NCBI GenBank assembly: GCA_963762545.1
Contig: CAVXLC010000001.1
Location: forward strand, 1,042,663 to 1,106,662
Reading direction: 5' to 3'
Length of the DNA stretch: 64,000 nucleotides
Origin: JABFSM01 sp963762545
Lineage (GTDB): Bacteria > Gemmatimonadota > Gemmatimonadetes > Gemmatimonadales > GWC2-71-9
A program made the translations under genes and the position numbers. The stretch's first letter is position 1. Each line of letters begins with the position of its first letter. This document shows positions 35,980 to 44,353 of this stretch, in pieces. The notes under the pieces are model-generated. The model saw only the letters and a program-made list of their open reading frames with translations. It did not search any database and was not told the origin of the DNA.

Positions 35980-37161
35980 TCAGCGGCGCCGCAACCAGTC
36001 CGCCGGATCGAGGGCGATCTGGTTCTCGCCCCGGATTTCGAAGTACAAATGGGGACCCTGGTCGGTATTCTCTCCGCCAACCGTCCCGATCGTCTCGCCC
36101 TTCTGCACCATCGCGTCCTTCTGAACCGCCGCCGACGCCAGCTGCATGTACAGCGAGAAATACCCGTTGCCATGTTCGATGACGACGGTGAGCCCGTAGG
36201 TGCCCAGCCGCTGGACCAGTGCTACCCTCCCGCTGGACACCGCCTTGACCGGCGTCCCCACCGGGGCCGCGATCCCGATGCCGTTGCGGCGGATCACCGC
36301 GCCGCTGGGGAGGGTGTCCCGCCCGAAGCGGAAGAGGATCCGGCCCGACACCGGCCAGTCGAGCGATCCCAGGTCCGCGGTGGTCAGGTCTCCGCCGCCC
36401 GCGGTGGTGGGGCGGGGGGTGGTGGCACGGGCGGGACGCCGGCTGCTCAGCGACGCCAGGACGTCGTTGAGCCGGGCTTCGTCCTTTTCCAGCTCGCTCA
36501 GCCGCTGCTGCCCGGCCTCGCTCGACTTCTTGAGCCGGCTCAACCGCGCCGCGCGCTCCTCGGCCAGGGCCTGGTAGCTGCGGAGCTCGCTGGCGCGTTC
36601 CTCCCGCCGCCGGTCGAGATCCTCCTGCACGTTCACCAGCTCGCCGCGGCGCTGCCGGATGCGGTTCTCGAGGCGCCTGATGTCCTCGACCAGGGAGCGA
36701 TCCTGGCGGTTCTGCAGGTAGAGGTACTTGTAGCGGGTGAGCAGGTCGCCGAACGACTCGGCGGTCAGCAGGACCTGGAAGGTGTGGAGCGGGCCCCGCT
36801 TGTAGATGTCCACCAGGCGTCGCTCCAGCACCGCGCGCCGGTCCGCCAGGTTGTCCTGGGCCAGCGCGAGCTCCTGGCTGGAGCTGCCCAGCTGGTCGCC
36901 CAGTCCGCGCATCTGGCGTTCCAGCTCGTTGACCAGCTGATTGGTGACCTCGCGCTGGCGCTCGATGTTGTGGAGCTCGGCGCCGGCGTTGCGCACCTGG
37001 CTCTCCAGGCGGTCCTGCTCGCGGCGGAGCCGGTCCCGCTCGGCGCGAATGTCCTCCAGACGGCGGCGTGAGGCTTCGATATCGGGCTGGGGCTGCTGGG
37101 CGGAGAGGGGTACCGCGCCGAGGCCGAGCAGGATCACGAGCAACGCGTGGCGGAGCCGCAT
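35980..37161 (-). CDS. envC: EnvC-like murein hydrolase activator (degenerate LytM)
   Basis: 393 aa from the ATG starting MRLRHALLV, which gives a clean signal peptide (cleaved near SAQ); an ATG at 37209 that overlaps ftsX is an alternative. A long coiled coil (about residues 25-240) precedes a C-terminal LytM domain. The LytM zinc ligands are changed: the H-x(3)-D site reads RNGIGI, HLH reads HLYF and the third His is in YMQL, not YAHL. That fits EnvC, a non-catalytic amidase activator controlled by FtsEX, encoded directly upstream. Confidence 0.88.
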   Translation of the reverse strand: MRLRHALLVILLGLGAVPLSAQQPQPDIEASRRRLEDIRAERDRLRREQDRLESQVRNAGAELHNIERQREVTNQLVNELERQMRGLGDQLGSSSQELALAQDNLADRRAVLERRLVDIYKRGPLHTFQVLLTAESFGDLLTRYKYLYLQNRQDRSLVEDIRRLENRIRQRRGELVNVQEDLDRRREERASELRSYQALAEERAARLSRLKKSSEAGQQRLSELEKDEARLNDVLASLSSRRPARATTPRPTTAGGGDLTTADLGSLDWPVSGRILFRFGRDTLPSGAVIRRNGIGIAAPVGTPVKAVSSGRVALVQRLGTYGLTVVIEHGNGYFSLYMQLASAAVQKDAMVQKGETIGTVGGENTDQGPHLYFEIRGENQIALDPADWLRRR

Positions 37162-37201
37162 CGCCACTCCCCGGTTGGCCCGTCCGCCCCTCCGCCCGCT
37201 G

Positions 37202-38077
37202 TCAGACATGTCTGAGATGCCGGCCGACGCTGAGCAGGCTTCCCATCAGTCCGATTCCGGTGCCGAAGAGCACCATCACGCCCAGATGCAGCGGCTCGAA
37301 GTACACCAGGCTGGTCCCGATCGCTCCGGTGGTCTTCCGGAAGATGGCAAAGGTCACCCAGCACATCAGGATCGCGAGCACGCCGCCCAGCACGCCTTTC
37401 ATCGCCCCTTCGAGCAGGAAGGGGCCCCGGATGTACCGATTGGTGGCTCCGACGAGGCGCATGATGGCGATCTCGCCGGCGCGCTGCAGCACGGTGATCC
37501 GGATGGTCACCCCGATGATCACGATCGCCACGACCGCGAAGGCCAGGCCGATCACCAGCCCCACTACCGCCGCCATGTTGCGCAGCCGGTCGAGCCGCTC
37601 CACCCAGTCCCGGCCGTAGCGGACGTCGTCCACGAAGCCGAACGCCTTGATCCGCTCCGCGACGCGCTGGGCGCTGACCGCGTCGCGGAAGGCGGGGCGC
37701 AGCTGCACCTCGAGCGAAGCGGGCAGGGGGTTGGTCTCGAGATCGCGGTAGGCCTCCTTGAATTCGACCAGCTCCTCGCGAGCCCGGGCCAGCGCCTGTT
37801 CCTCGCTCACGTAGCGCACTTCCTGGACTTCGGGAAAGGCCTGGATGTCCTGGCTGGCGGCGGTGATGGCCTCGGTGGGTGTGCCTCGCAGCACGAAGGC
37901 CACCACTTCGACCCGTTCCGCAATGGTTCTGAGCGACGCCCGGAAGTTGAGGGCCACCAGGCCGAAGAGCCCGACCGTGAAGAGCGAAAATCCGATCGAG
38001 GCGACCGAGAGGGCCGACAGCAACGGCGCTCGCCTGAAGGTCCGGAGCGCCTCGCGCCAGGGGGAGGACATCCTCAT
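37202..38077 (-). CDS. ftsX: Cell division protein FtsX
   Basis: 291 aa with four membrane segments: one after the N-terminal cytoplasmic stretch (LSVASIGFSLFTVGLFGL), then an extracytoplasmic domain (about 65-165), and three near the C-terminus. It transmits the FtsE ATPase cycle across the membrane to EnvC. Its start overlaps the ftsE stop by 4 bp. Confidence 0.92.
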   Translation of the reverse strand: MRMSSPWREALRTFRRAPLLSALSVASIGFSLFTVGLFGLVALNFRASLRTIAERVEVVAFVLRGTPTEAITAASQDIQAFPEVQEVRYVSEEQALARAREELVEFKEAYRDLETNPLPASLEVQLRPAFRDAVSAQRVAERIKAFGFVDDVRYGRDWVERLDRLRNMAAVVGLVIGLAFAVVAIVIIGVTIRITVLQRAGEIAIMRLVGATNRYIRGPFLLEGAMKGVLGGVLAILMCWVTFAIFRKTTGAIGTSLVYFEPLHLGVMVLFGTGIGLMGSLLSVGRHLRHV

Positions 38078-38763
38078 GCTGGAGCCTCCCCGCCCGCTTC
38101 CTGTCCGCCATCGAAGACCACCTGCCCGCCCTTGAGCTCGATCACCCGGTACCCGGTGCCGCGCACCAGCGCGAGATTGTGCGTGGCCATGACCACGACG
38201 GTGCCTCCGCCGTTGATCTGCTGAAGCAGCTGGAAGATGCCCCGGGTGGCCCGCTCGTCGAGATTGCCGGTCGGCTCGTCGGCGATCAGAATCGGGGGAT
38301 CGTTGACCAGCGCCCGCGCAATCGCGACGCGCTGCTGCTCACCGCCCGAGAGCTCCTTGGGGTAGGCCTTGGCCTTGGAGGCGAGTCCGACCTGGGTCAG
38401 CACCCGCATCACCCGGCCCGGAATGGCCTCGCGGCGCGCTCCGGTCACCTCGAGCGCAAAGGCGACGTTCTCCTCGATGGTGCGGTCCTCGAGGAGGCGG
38501 AAGTCCTGGAACACGATGCCGAGCTTGCGGCGCAGCCGGGGCACGTCGTTCGGCGTCAGCTTGCCGATCCCGAAGGTGGAGACCCGCACCTCGCCGCCGG
38601 TCGGCTTCTGCTCGCCGATGATCAGCGAGAGAATGGACGACTTGCCCGCGCCGGAATGGCCGGTGAGGAAGACGAACTGGCCCTTGGGGATGTGGAAGGA
38701 GACGTCCCGCAGCCCGACGACGCCGTTGGGATACGTCTTGGACACTCCCAAAAAGCGGATCAC
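38074..38763 (-). CDS. ftsE: Cell division ATP-binding protein FtsE
   Basis: 229 aa ABC ATPase. Walker A GHSGAGKSS (about residues 35-43), Q-loop VFQDFRLLEDRTIEENV (typical for FtsE), signature LSGGEQQRVAIARAL and Walker B ILIADEPTGNLD. It begins MIRFLGVSKTYPNGVVGL, as in FtsE. It partners FtsX to activate septal peptidoglycan splitting. The start overlaps the stop of the preceding PLP gene by 4 bp. Confidence 0.95.
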   Translation of the reverse strand: MIRFLGVSKTYPNGVVGLRDVSFHIPKGQFVFLTGHSGAGKSSILSLIIGEQKPTGGEVRVSTFGIGKLTPNDVPRLRRKLGIVFQDFRLLEDRTIEENVAFALEVTGARREAIPGRVMRVLTQVGLASKAKAYPKELSGGEQQRVAIARALVNDPPILIADEPTGNLDERATRGIFQLLQQINGGGTVVVMATHNLALVRGTGYRVIELKGGQVVFDGGQEAGGEAPA

Positions 38764-39914
38764 CGGCCCAGTGCCTGCTCCAGGTCTGCGATCAGATCTT
38801 CGGAATCTTCGATCCCGCAGGACAGCCGCACGAAACCGTCCGCGATGCCGATGGCGGCGAGCTCCGCCGGGTCTCGCCCGTGGTGCGACGTGAGCCTCGG
38901 TTCGGAGACCAGGCTTTCCACGCCGGCCAGGCTGGGGGCGTGGGTGAACAGCCGCAGGCGGCGGAGAAACCGCTCGGCCGCGGTGGTGCCGCCCTTCAGG
39001 GTGAGCCCGACCATTCCGCCGAAGCCGCTCAGCGTGCGCGCCGCGATCTCGTGGTCGGGATGGCTTGCCAGCCCCGGATAGGCCACCGCGGCGACGCCCT
39101 TGTGCCCGCTCAGGAAGCTGGCCACGGCGAGGCCGTTTTCATTGTGGCGTTCCATGCGCAGGGCCAGCGTCTTGATGCCCCGGTCGATCAGCCACGCCGC
39201 GTGGGGGTCGATGGCCTGGCCCCAGACCCGCATCAGGCGGATCACTTCCTCGATCACGGAGCGGGATCCCGCCACCGCGCCCGCGATCACGTCGGTGTGC
39301 CCGTTGAGGTACTTGGTGGCGCTGGTGATCACCACGTCGGCGCCGTGCTCCAGCGGGCGGAAGTTGATCGGACTCGCGAAGGTGGAGTCCACCAGCAGGG
39401 CCAGGCCGAACTCCTTGGCGATCCCCGCGATCGGCGCCAGGTCGAGCACCCGGATAGTCGGGTTGACGGGTGTTTCGACGAAGATGGCGCGCGTGTTCTT
39501 CCGGATCGACTTGCGCCAGATCCGGTGCGTGGTCGGATCGACGTAGGTGACGGTGATTCCGAACCGGCCGAATTCCTCGTCGAACAGCTTGAGGGTGCCC
39601 CCGTAGATCCACCGGCTGGCCAGCAGGTGATCGCCGGGACGCAGGACCGCCAGGTGGGCCAGCGCCGTGGCACCCATGCCGCTGGCGACGAAGACCGCGT
39701 CCTCGGCCCCCTCGAGCATGGCGTACTTCCGGCCCAGGCTCACCTGGTTGGGGTTGTTGCCGTAGCGGGTGTAGCGGACCTCCCGATCGGAACCCACGGC
39801 ATTCACGAAGGTGGCCGACTGCATGACCGGCGCCACCACCGGATCGCCCTCGCGCCGGGGCTCGGAGACGCCGTGGACCGCGACGGTGGACCGGCCGAGT
39901 CGGGGAGCGCTCAT
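38760..39914 (-). CDS. Cys/Met metabolism PLP enzyme (cystathionine gamma-synthase/lyase-like)
   Basis: 384 aa. Fold-type I trans-sulfuration family: YTRYGNNPNQ, AVFVASGMGA, ETPVNPTIRVLDL, VDSTFASP and the PLP-Lys in SATKYLNGHTD. RLSCGIEDSEDLIADL closes the protein. It could be a synthase or a lyase (MetB, MetC or MGL type); motifs do not separate these. It sits oddly inside a run of signalling and division genes, with 4-bp overlaps on both sides. Confidence 0.88.
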   Translation of the reverse strand: MSAPRLGRSTVAVHGVSEPRREGDPVVAPVMQSATFVNAVGSDREVRYTRYGNNPNQVSLGRKYAMLEGAEDAVFVASGMGATALAHLAVLRPGDHLLASRWIYGGTLKLFDEEFGRFGITVTYVDPTTHRIWRKSIRKNTRAIFVETPVNPTIRVLDLAPIAGIAKEFGLALLVDSTFASPINFRPLEHGADVVITSATKYLNGHTDVIAGAVAGSRSVIEEVIRLMRVWGQAIDPHAAWLIDRGIKTLALRMERHNENGLAVASFLSGHKGVAAVAYPGLASHPDHEIAARTLSGFGGMVGLTLKGGTTAAERFLRRLRLFTHAPSLAGVESLVSEPRLTSHHGRDPAELAAIGIADGFVRLSCGIEDSEDLIADLEQALGR

Positions 39915-40453
39915 GGCATCGTCAGGGGGCGATAGGTTCCGCCGGCGGCCTGGATCAGCCGGCGCAGGGCGAGCGACTGGAGGGCGTCGGCGGCCCGCTC
40001 CACCGTCCAGGAGAGCGCGTCGGCCAGCCGCTTCGCGTCTCCCGCGCCGAGCCGCTGGATGGCCTGAAAAGCGGTCTGCACGTCCGGCGTCGTCACGCCG
40101 AGCACTCGCGCCCCGCTCTCCCCGGTACCCACCGAGGCGACCGACAGCCCGTGGCGCTCCAGGACGTGGTCGATGGCGTCGAGATGGCTGTCGGTGACTC
40201 CGGAGAGGACCACGTAGTGCTCCTCCTCTTCCGCGGCGCGGAGCAGCAGCTTGGCCACGACCTCATCGGCGCAGCTGAAATCGAGCAGGCCCACGGCGGT
40301 GAAGTCGAGCTGGGTGGTTCGATGGCTCGCGCCGGAGATGGCCCCCTCGATCCGGTTGCGCAGGGCCACGCCGGTGGACCGGGTCACCATGTCGGAATAG
40401 GGAGTGGTGAGCGTTTCACGAAGCATCGGGGCCAGATCGATTCGCTGCATCAT
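39911..40453 (-). CDS. STAS-like (DUF4325-type) protein with C-terminal winged helix
   Basis: 180 aa from the first of two adjacent ATG codons. The central part reads like a STAS-like domain (QLDFTAVGLLDFSCADEVV, then a helix and beta strand with HYVVLSGV). The C-terminal 55 residues look like a winged helix (RLGAGDAKRLADALSW, then VERAADALQSLALRRLI). It overlaps by 4 bp the gene for a STAS/ATPase protein, its likely partner. Partner switching with DNA-binding output is my inference; neither half is proven. Confidence 0.65.
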   Translation of the reverse strand: MMQRIDLAPMLRETLTTPYSDMVTRSTGVALRNRIEGAISGASHRTTQLDFTAVGLLDFSCADEVVAKLLLRAAEEEEHYVVLSGVTDSHLDAIDHVLERHGLSVASVGTGESGARVLGVTTPDVQTAFQAIQRLGAGDAKRLADALSWTVERAADALQSLALRRLIQAAGGTYRPLTMP

Positions 40454-41352
40454 GGCGCGCCAGCCTCCTGGGCGGGAATGGTGATCTGAACCTGTGAGCC
40501 CGGGAAGAACGGGAGGTACTCGGCCAGGGGCTCGTCGTCGTCCCAGGGCGGCACCACCGCGAGCCGGGCCGTGCCGCTCCGGACCGAAATCTTTCCCTGC
40601 CACCGTCCAAGGTAACGACGAATGCCCGCCAGGCCCTGCCCCCGGCCGGGATCGCGGAACCGGCTGATGTTCTGGAGCAGGGCCAGCTCGAGGGCGGCGC
40701 CGTCCCCCCATCGGTCGCCGACCTTCTTGGCCTCCGTGGCTTCGAGGGAGCGACGGAACCCGATCCCCGAGTCGCTGACGGCGATGACGACCACCTTTCG
40801 GCCCAGCCGCCGGCGCCAATTGTAGGTCTGTACCGCCACCCAGCCCCCCGTGCCCGCGTGCTCCACCACGTTCTGGCACGCCTCGGAGAGGGCCATCGCG
40901 AAGCCCACGGTGGCCTTGGGAGCCAGGTTGAGCTCGGAGGCCAGAATGCGCTGAGCCCGCTCCTGGATCCGACCGACCACGTGCATCACGTCTTCCGCGG
41001 CGCGAATCGGGGTCACCGGCAACAGCACGTCGGAGGGTGGGTCGGTGGTTCGCTTGGGGACCTTTCCGACCAGCTCGAAGCACTCCGCCGCGGCGTGGAA
41101 GAAGCCGCAACGCGACCAGTAGCTCTTCACGTCATCCTTGTCCGGGACGGTGAGGCGGGGCGCCGGCAGCTTGGCCTCGGCGATGGCCTGACCGAGGGAG
41201 AGCATGGCGGTGAGTCCGTACGGAGAGGCCCATTGCGCCGCGCGGGCGTCGAAGAGCAGCCCTTCGCCGGGCGGCCAGTCTCCGATCCCCGCCGCCAGGA
41301 TGTCGAGCGTCTTGTCGTCCAGCGAGGCGGGGACCGTCACGATGCGCATCAT
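40450..41352 (-). CDS. STAS-like plus HATPase (RsbW/anti-sigma-type) protein
   Basis: 300 aa. The N-terminal 95 residues resemble STAS (LLFDARAAQWASPYGL). A C-terminal GHKL ATPase has an N-box ALSEACQNVVEHA, G1 VSDSGIGF and G2 GRGQGLAGI, as in anti-sigma kinases and phosphatase-linked switch proteins. No His-phosphoacceptor domain or membrane segment is present, so it is not a standard sensor kinase. It could bind or phosphorylate the STAS protein encoded next. Start overlaps the PfkB stop by 4 bp. Confidence 0.75.
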   Translation of the reverse strand: MMRIVTVPASLDDKTLDILAAGIGDWPPGEGLLFDARAAQWASPYGLTAMLSLGQAIAEAKLPAPRLTVPDKDDVKSYWSRCGFFHAAAECFELVGKVPKRTTDPPSDVLLPVTPIRAAEDVMHVVGRIQERAQRILASELNLAPKATVGFAMALSEACQNVVEHAGTGGWVAVQTYNWRRRLGRKVVVIAVSDSGIGFRRSLEATEAKKVGDRWGDGAALELALLQNISRFRDPGRGQGLAGIRRYLGRWQGKISVRSGTARLAVVPPWDDDEPLAEYLPFFPGSQVQITIPAQEAGAP

Positions 41353-42359
41353 GGTGCCACCAGCTCCCCCCGCAAGTGCCCCGCCAGTCCGGTGGCGCCG
41401 CGGAAGCTCGCGTTGCGCGCGGCCGCCCGGTTCCCCGTCGCGACCGCCGCTTCCAGGGACTCCCCCGCAAGCAGCCGGGAAAAGACGGCGCCCCCGAACA
41501 CATCGCCGCAGCCGGTGGGATCGGTATCTCCCATGATCGGCTCGGCGGGGACCAGGGCGGTGCGGACGGTGCCATCGGCCGGCCGGTCGGTGAGCCGGTA
41601 GGCGGGCAGGCCGTGCGAGGCATCGCGCCGGAGGCCGTCGGCAAGTCCAGGTACGGTCCGGCCCACGGTCCGCCCGTCGGTGACGTAAACGGCGCCGCGG
41701 GAACCCAGCGTCACGATCAATGCCGCGACGCCGGCGCTCAGCATGTCCGCCGAGAGCGAGAGCGGGTCCGATCCGAGCAGCCGCATTTCATCTTCATTGA
41801 CCTGGATCAGGTCGAAGCAGCCAAACCAGCTCTGGGCGCTGGGCAGGGGCTTGGGGATCCGCACCCCGTCGCCGTGCACGCCGAGCAGGAGCGAATGGAG
41901 GTCGGCGTAGATCGGTCCGGGGAATCCGCGGCGGAGCGCCTCGGCGGTTCCCAGACACATCTCGTAGCCGGAAAGGAAGTTCACGTACAGCGCGTCGAGG
42001 TCCCGAACCATCGGGCCGAGCTCGGCCCAGTTCCAGGCCGGGACCCCCCCGGCCATCCGCTCGCAGCGCCGCTCGGCGGATTGATAGTAGAGCACGACCC
42101 GGTTGTTCGGGACCGGCACTTCGATGAACCGGGCTCCCGGAGCGCGCCGGCGCAGGCTGGCCAGAAACGCGTTGGCCTCGCCGGCCAGGTCCTGCCCCAC
42201 CTTGATGAGGGGCACGATTTCCCAGTCGTCGGGCAGGTGGGCGTCGAGACCGGCGAGCGCGTAGGCGATCCCGCCCCATTCCTCGACCACGCCGGCGGCG
42301 GGATCGCGTCCGTGGATCTCGTCCCAGACGAGTGAGCCGATGACGCCGACTCTAGGCAT
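41349..42359 (-). CDS. PfkB-family carbohydrate kinase
   Basis: 336 aa from the ATG starting MPRVGVIGS. Ribokinase-fold features: VWDEIHG near the N-terminus, VNEDEMRLLG, VTLGSRGAVYV and the anion hole with catalytic Asp in DPTGCGDVFGG (GCGD in place of GAGD). Sugar or nucleoside substrate unknown. Its start lies within the end of the ROK gene (8-bp overlap), making a pair of sugar kinases. Confidence 0.85.
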   Translation of the reverse strand: MPRVGVIGSLVWDEIHGRDPAAGVVEEWGGIAYALAGLDAHLPDDWEIVPLIKVGQDLAGEANAFLASLRRRAPGARFIEVPVPNNRVVLYYQSAERRCERMAGGVPAWNWAELGPMVRDLDALYVNFLSGYEMCLGTAEALRRGFPGPIYADLHSLLLGVHGDGVRIPKPLPSAQSWFGCFDLIQVNEDEMRLLGSDPLSLSADMLSAGVAALIVTLGSRGAVYVTDGRTVGRTVPGLADGLRRDASHGLPAYRLTDRPADGTVRTALVPAEPIMGDTDPTGCGDVFGGAVFSRLLAGESLEAAVATGNRAAARNASFRGATGLAGHLRGELVAP

Positions 42360-43317
42360 GCTGGTCGAGCCATGCCTTCGCCGCGCCCACCACACCCGCG
42401 GTCCCCTCGAGTTGTCCCGGCACGATGCGGCAGGCTTCCACGGCCGGCTTGAAGGCGCGCCGGCTCACTTCCCGGCGCAGCGGGATGAAAAGATGGTCGC
42501 CCGCCTTGGTGACGCCTCCGCAGATCACCACCACCTCGGGGTTCATGATATTGAGCATGTTCGCGATGCCCACGCCGAGGTAACGGGCGGTATCGCGCAC
42601 CAGCTCGTCGGCCAGGGGATCGCCGTCGGCCGCGCACTGGAATACCGTCTGCGCGGTGATTCGGGACAGCTCGCCCGTCTTGCCCTTCATGGCCGAGACC
42701 GCGCCGGCCTCGATGGCTTCCACGGCCCGCCGTGCGATGGCGGGTCCCGACGCGTAGGCTTCGAGGCACCCGTCGTTGCCGCAGCCGCAGCGGCGCCCGT
42801 TCACCTCGATGGTGATGTGGCCGATCTCGCCGGCGACATCCGACGCGCCGTGCACCAGCTTGCCGTCCACCACGATTCCGCCGCCGATGCCGGTCCCGAT
42901 GGTGAAGCACACCGCGTCGCGGGCGCCCCGGGCCGCGCCGACCCAGTGCTCGCCCAGCAGGGCGCAGTTGGCGTCGTTGTCGAGGGAGGCCGGCAGCGAC
43001 AGGGCGGCGCCGATCCGATCCCGCAGCGGCATGTTGGTCCAGCGAAGATTGGGCGTGAAGATGACCAGGCCCTTCTCCCGGTTGAGCGGGCCCGGCGCCC
43101 CGATCCCGACGCCCCGCACCTCGGCGCCGGGGTCTTCGCGCCGGGTCCGCTCCACCACGCTTCGAGCCATTCGGAGAATCCGGTCGATCACGACGTCGGA
43201 GCCGTCGGGGACGCCGGTGGGTTCGGTGAGGAGCCCGCGCACGCTGCTGCCGTCCTCGGTGACCGCGCCGATGACGATATTGGTCCCGCCGATGTCGATG
43301 CCGAGGATGTATCTCAA
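42352..43317 (-). CDS. ROK-family sugar kinase (glucokinase-like)
   Basis: 321 aa from a TTG start with AAAGG upstream; the family's N-terminus (YILGIDIGGTN) begins three codons later and no ATG or GTG fits as well. GIGAPGPL, SLDNDANCALLGEHW and the ROK zinc motif CGCGNDGCLE are intact, and no DNA-binding domain is attached, so it is an enzyme, not a ROK repressor. TTGA at 43317-43314 joins this start to the likely original stop of the glycosyltransferase gene. Confidence 0.88.
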   Translation of the reverse strand: MRYILGIDIGGTNIVIGAVTEDGSSVRGLLTEPTGVPDGSDVVIDRILRMARSVVERTRREDPGAEVRGVGIGAPGPLNREKGLVIFTPNLRWTNMPLRDRIGAALSLPASLDNDANCALLGEHWVGAARGARDAVCFTIGTGIGGGIVVDGKLVHGASDVAGEIGHITIEVNGRRCGCGNDGCLEAYASGPAIARRAVEAIEAGAVSAMKGKTGELSRITAQTVFQCAADGDPLADELVRDTARYLGVGIANMLNIMNPEVVVICGGVTKAGDHLFIPLRREVSRRAFKPAVEACRIVPGQLEGTAGVVGAAKAWLDQHA

Positions 43318-44350
43318 TCCCGCCGCCTTTCGGCACCTCGCGCACCGCCTGGAGGACCCGCTCGACACTCACCTCGCGCATGCACCGGTGATGCCCCAGC
43401 GGGCACACCGGCGGCCCATGGCTGGAGCAGGGCCGGCACGACAGGGACTCGTGCTCGACGATCCGGTCCTCTCCTCCCCGCGGGCCAAACCCGAACGCCG
43501 GCACCGTCGGGCCGAAGATGGCCACGATCGGGGTTCCCATCGCGGTGGCCAGGTGGAGCGGGGCGGAGTCGTTGGTCACCAGGACGCTCGCGTCGCCCAG
43601 CAGTGCCGCCGAGGCCCGGAGTGGAAGGTCTCCCGCGGCGACGTGGACGGCCGGCCGGCCGGCCGCCACCGTGTTGGCCAGGTCCCGGTCTTCGGGTCCG
43701 CCCACGATCACCACCGGCCCCTCGAGCGCGGCCGCCAGCTCGGCGTAGTAGGGCCACCGCTTGGTCCCCCAGATCGAGCCGGGCGCCAGCGCGACGAACC
43801 CGGGGGGGATGCCGCGGGATGCCAGCCAATCCGCCGCCTGACGGCGGTCTTCGGGGACCAGTCCCAGCGAGACCCGGGCGACGACGCCCGGACCCGGCTC
43901 CGCCAGCGCGAGGAGCCGCTCGGCTTCGTGGCCGGCCGTCGGCCGGGCGATGCGCCGGGTGTAGCTCCAGGCGCCCGGGCTACCGGCAAACCCGATCCGC
44001 TCCGGAATGCCGGCCAGCCGCGCGAGTAAGGCGCTCCGGAGCGACCGGTGCGGCAGGTACGCGACCCGGTAGAGACCGCCGCGCAGCTCCCGCGCCAGCC
44101 GCAGCAGCCCGGACATGCCGCGGTCCGCTCCGCGCTTGTCGTAGATCCAGGCGCGCCGCACCGCGGGGTGGGTCTCCACCAGGGCCGCCGCGGCCGGGGT
44201 CACCACCACGTCCACCTGGCCGAGGCGGGCGGCCAGGCGGGTCAACAGCCCGGTGGTCAAGATCACGTCGCCCAGAAACGCCGTCTGGATCACCAGAATG
44301 CCGGGATGGGTCGGCGGAATCGGGGCCGGAGCGGTGGCGCCGCTCTCCAC
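43314..44350 (-). CDS. Glycosyltransferase family 9 (ADP-heptose:LPS heptosyltransferase-like), apparent 3' frameshift
   Basis: The protein begins with the family pattern ILVIQTAFLGDVILTTGLL and continues with ALAPGSIWGTKRWP, IVGGPEDRDLA, VTNDSAPLHLATAMGTP and IFGPT, all typical of GT9. It would add heptose to lipopolysaccharide core. Family sequence ends near QAVREV, but the frame stays open to 41981 with Arg/His-rich non-family sequence over ROK and PfkB. A TGA that overlaps the ROK TTG is one base out of frame; the span of 1037 bp is one short of 346 codons. A one-base deletion (or assembly error) near 43328 is likely. Confidence 0.85.
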
Positions 44351-44353
44351 CGG

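Noticed and set aside
41981..43313. A 440-residue C-terminal extension of the glycosyltransferase over ROK and PfkB
   Set aside because: Out-of-frame reading of two recognisable kinases. A one-base frameshift is the simpler explanation.
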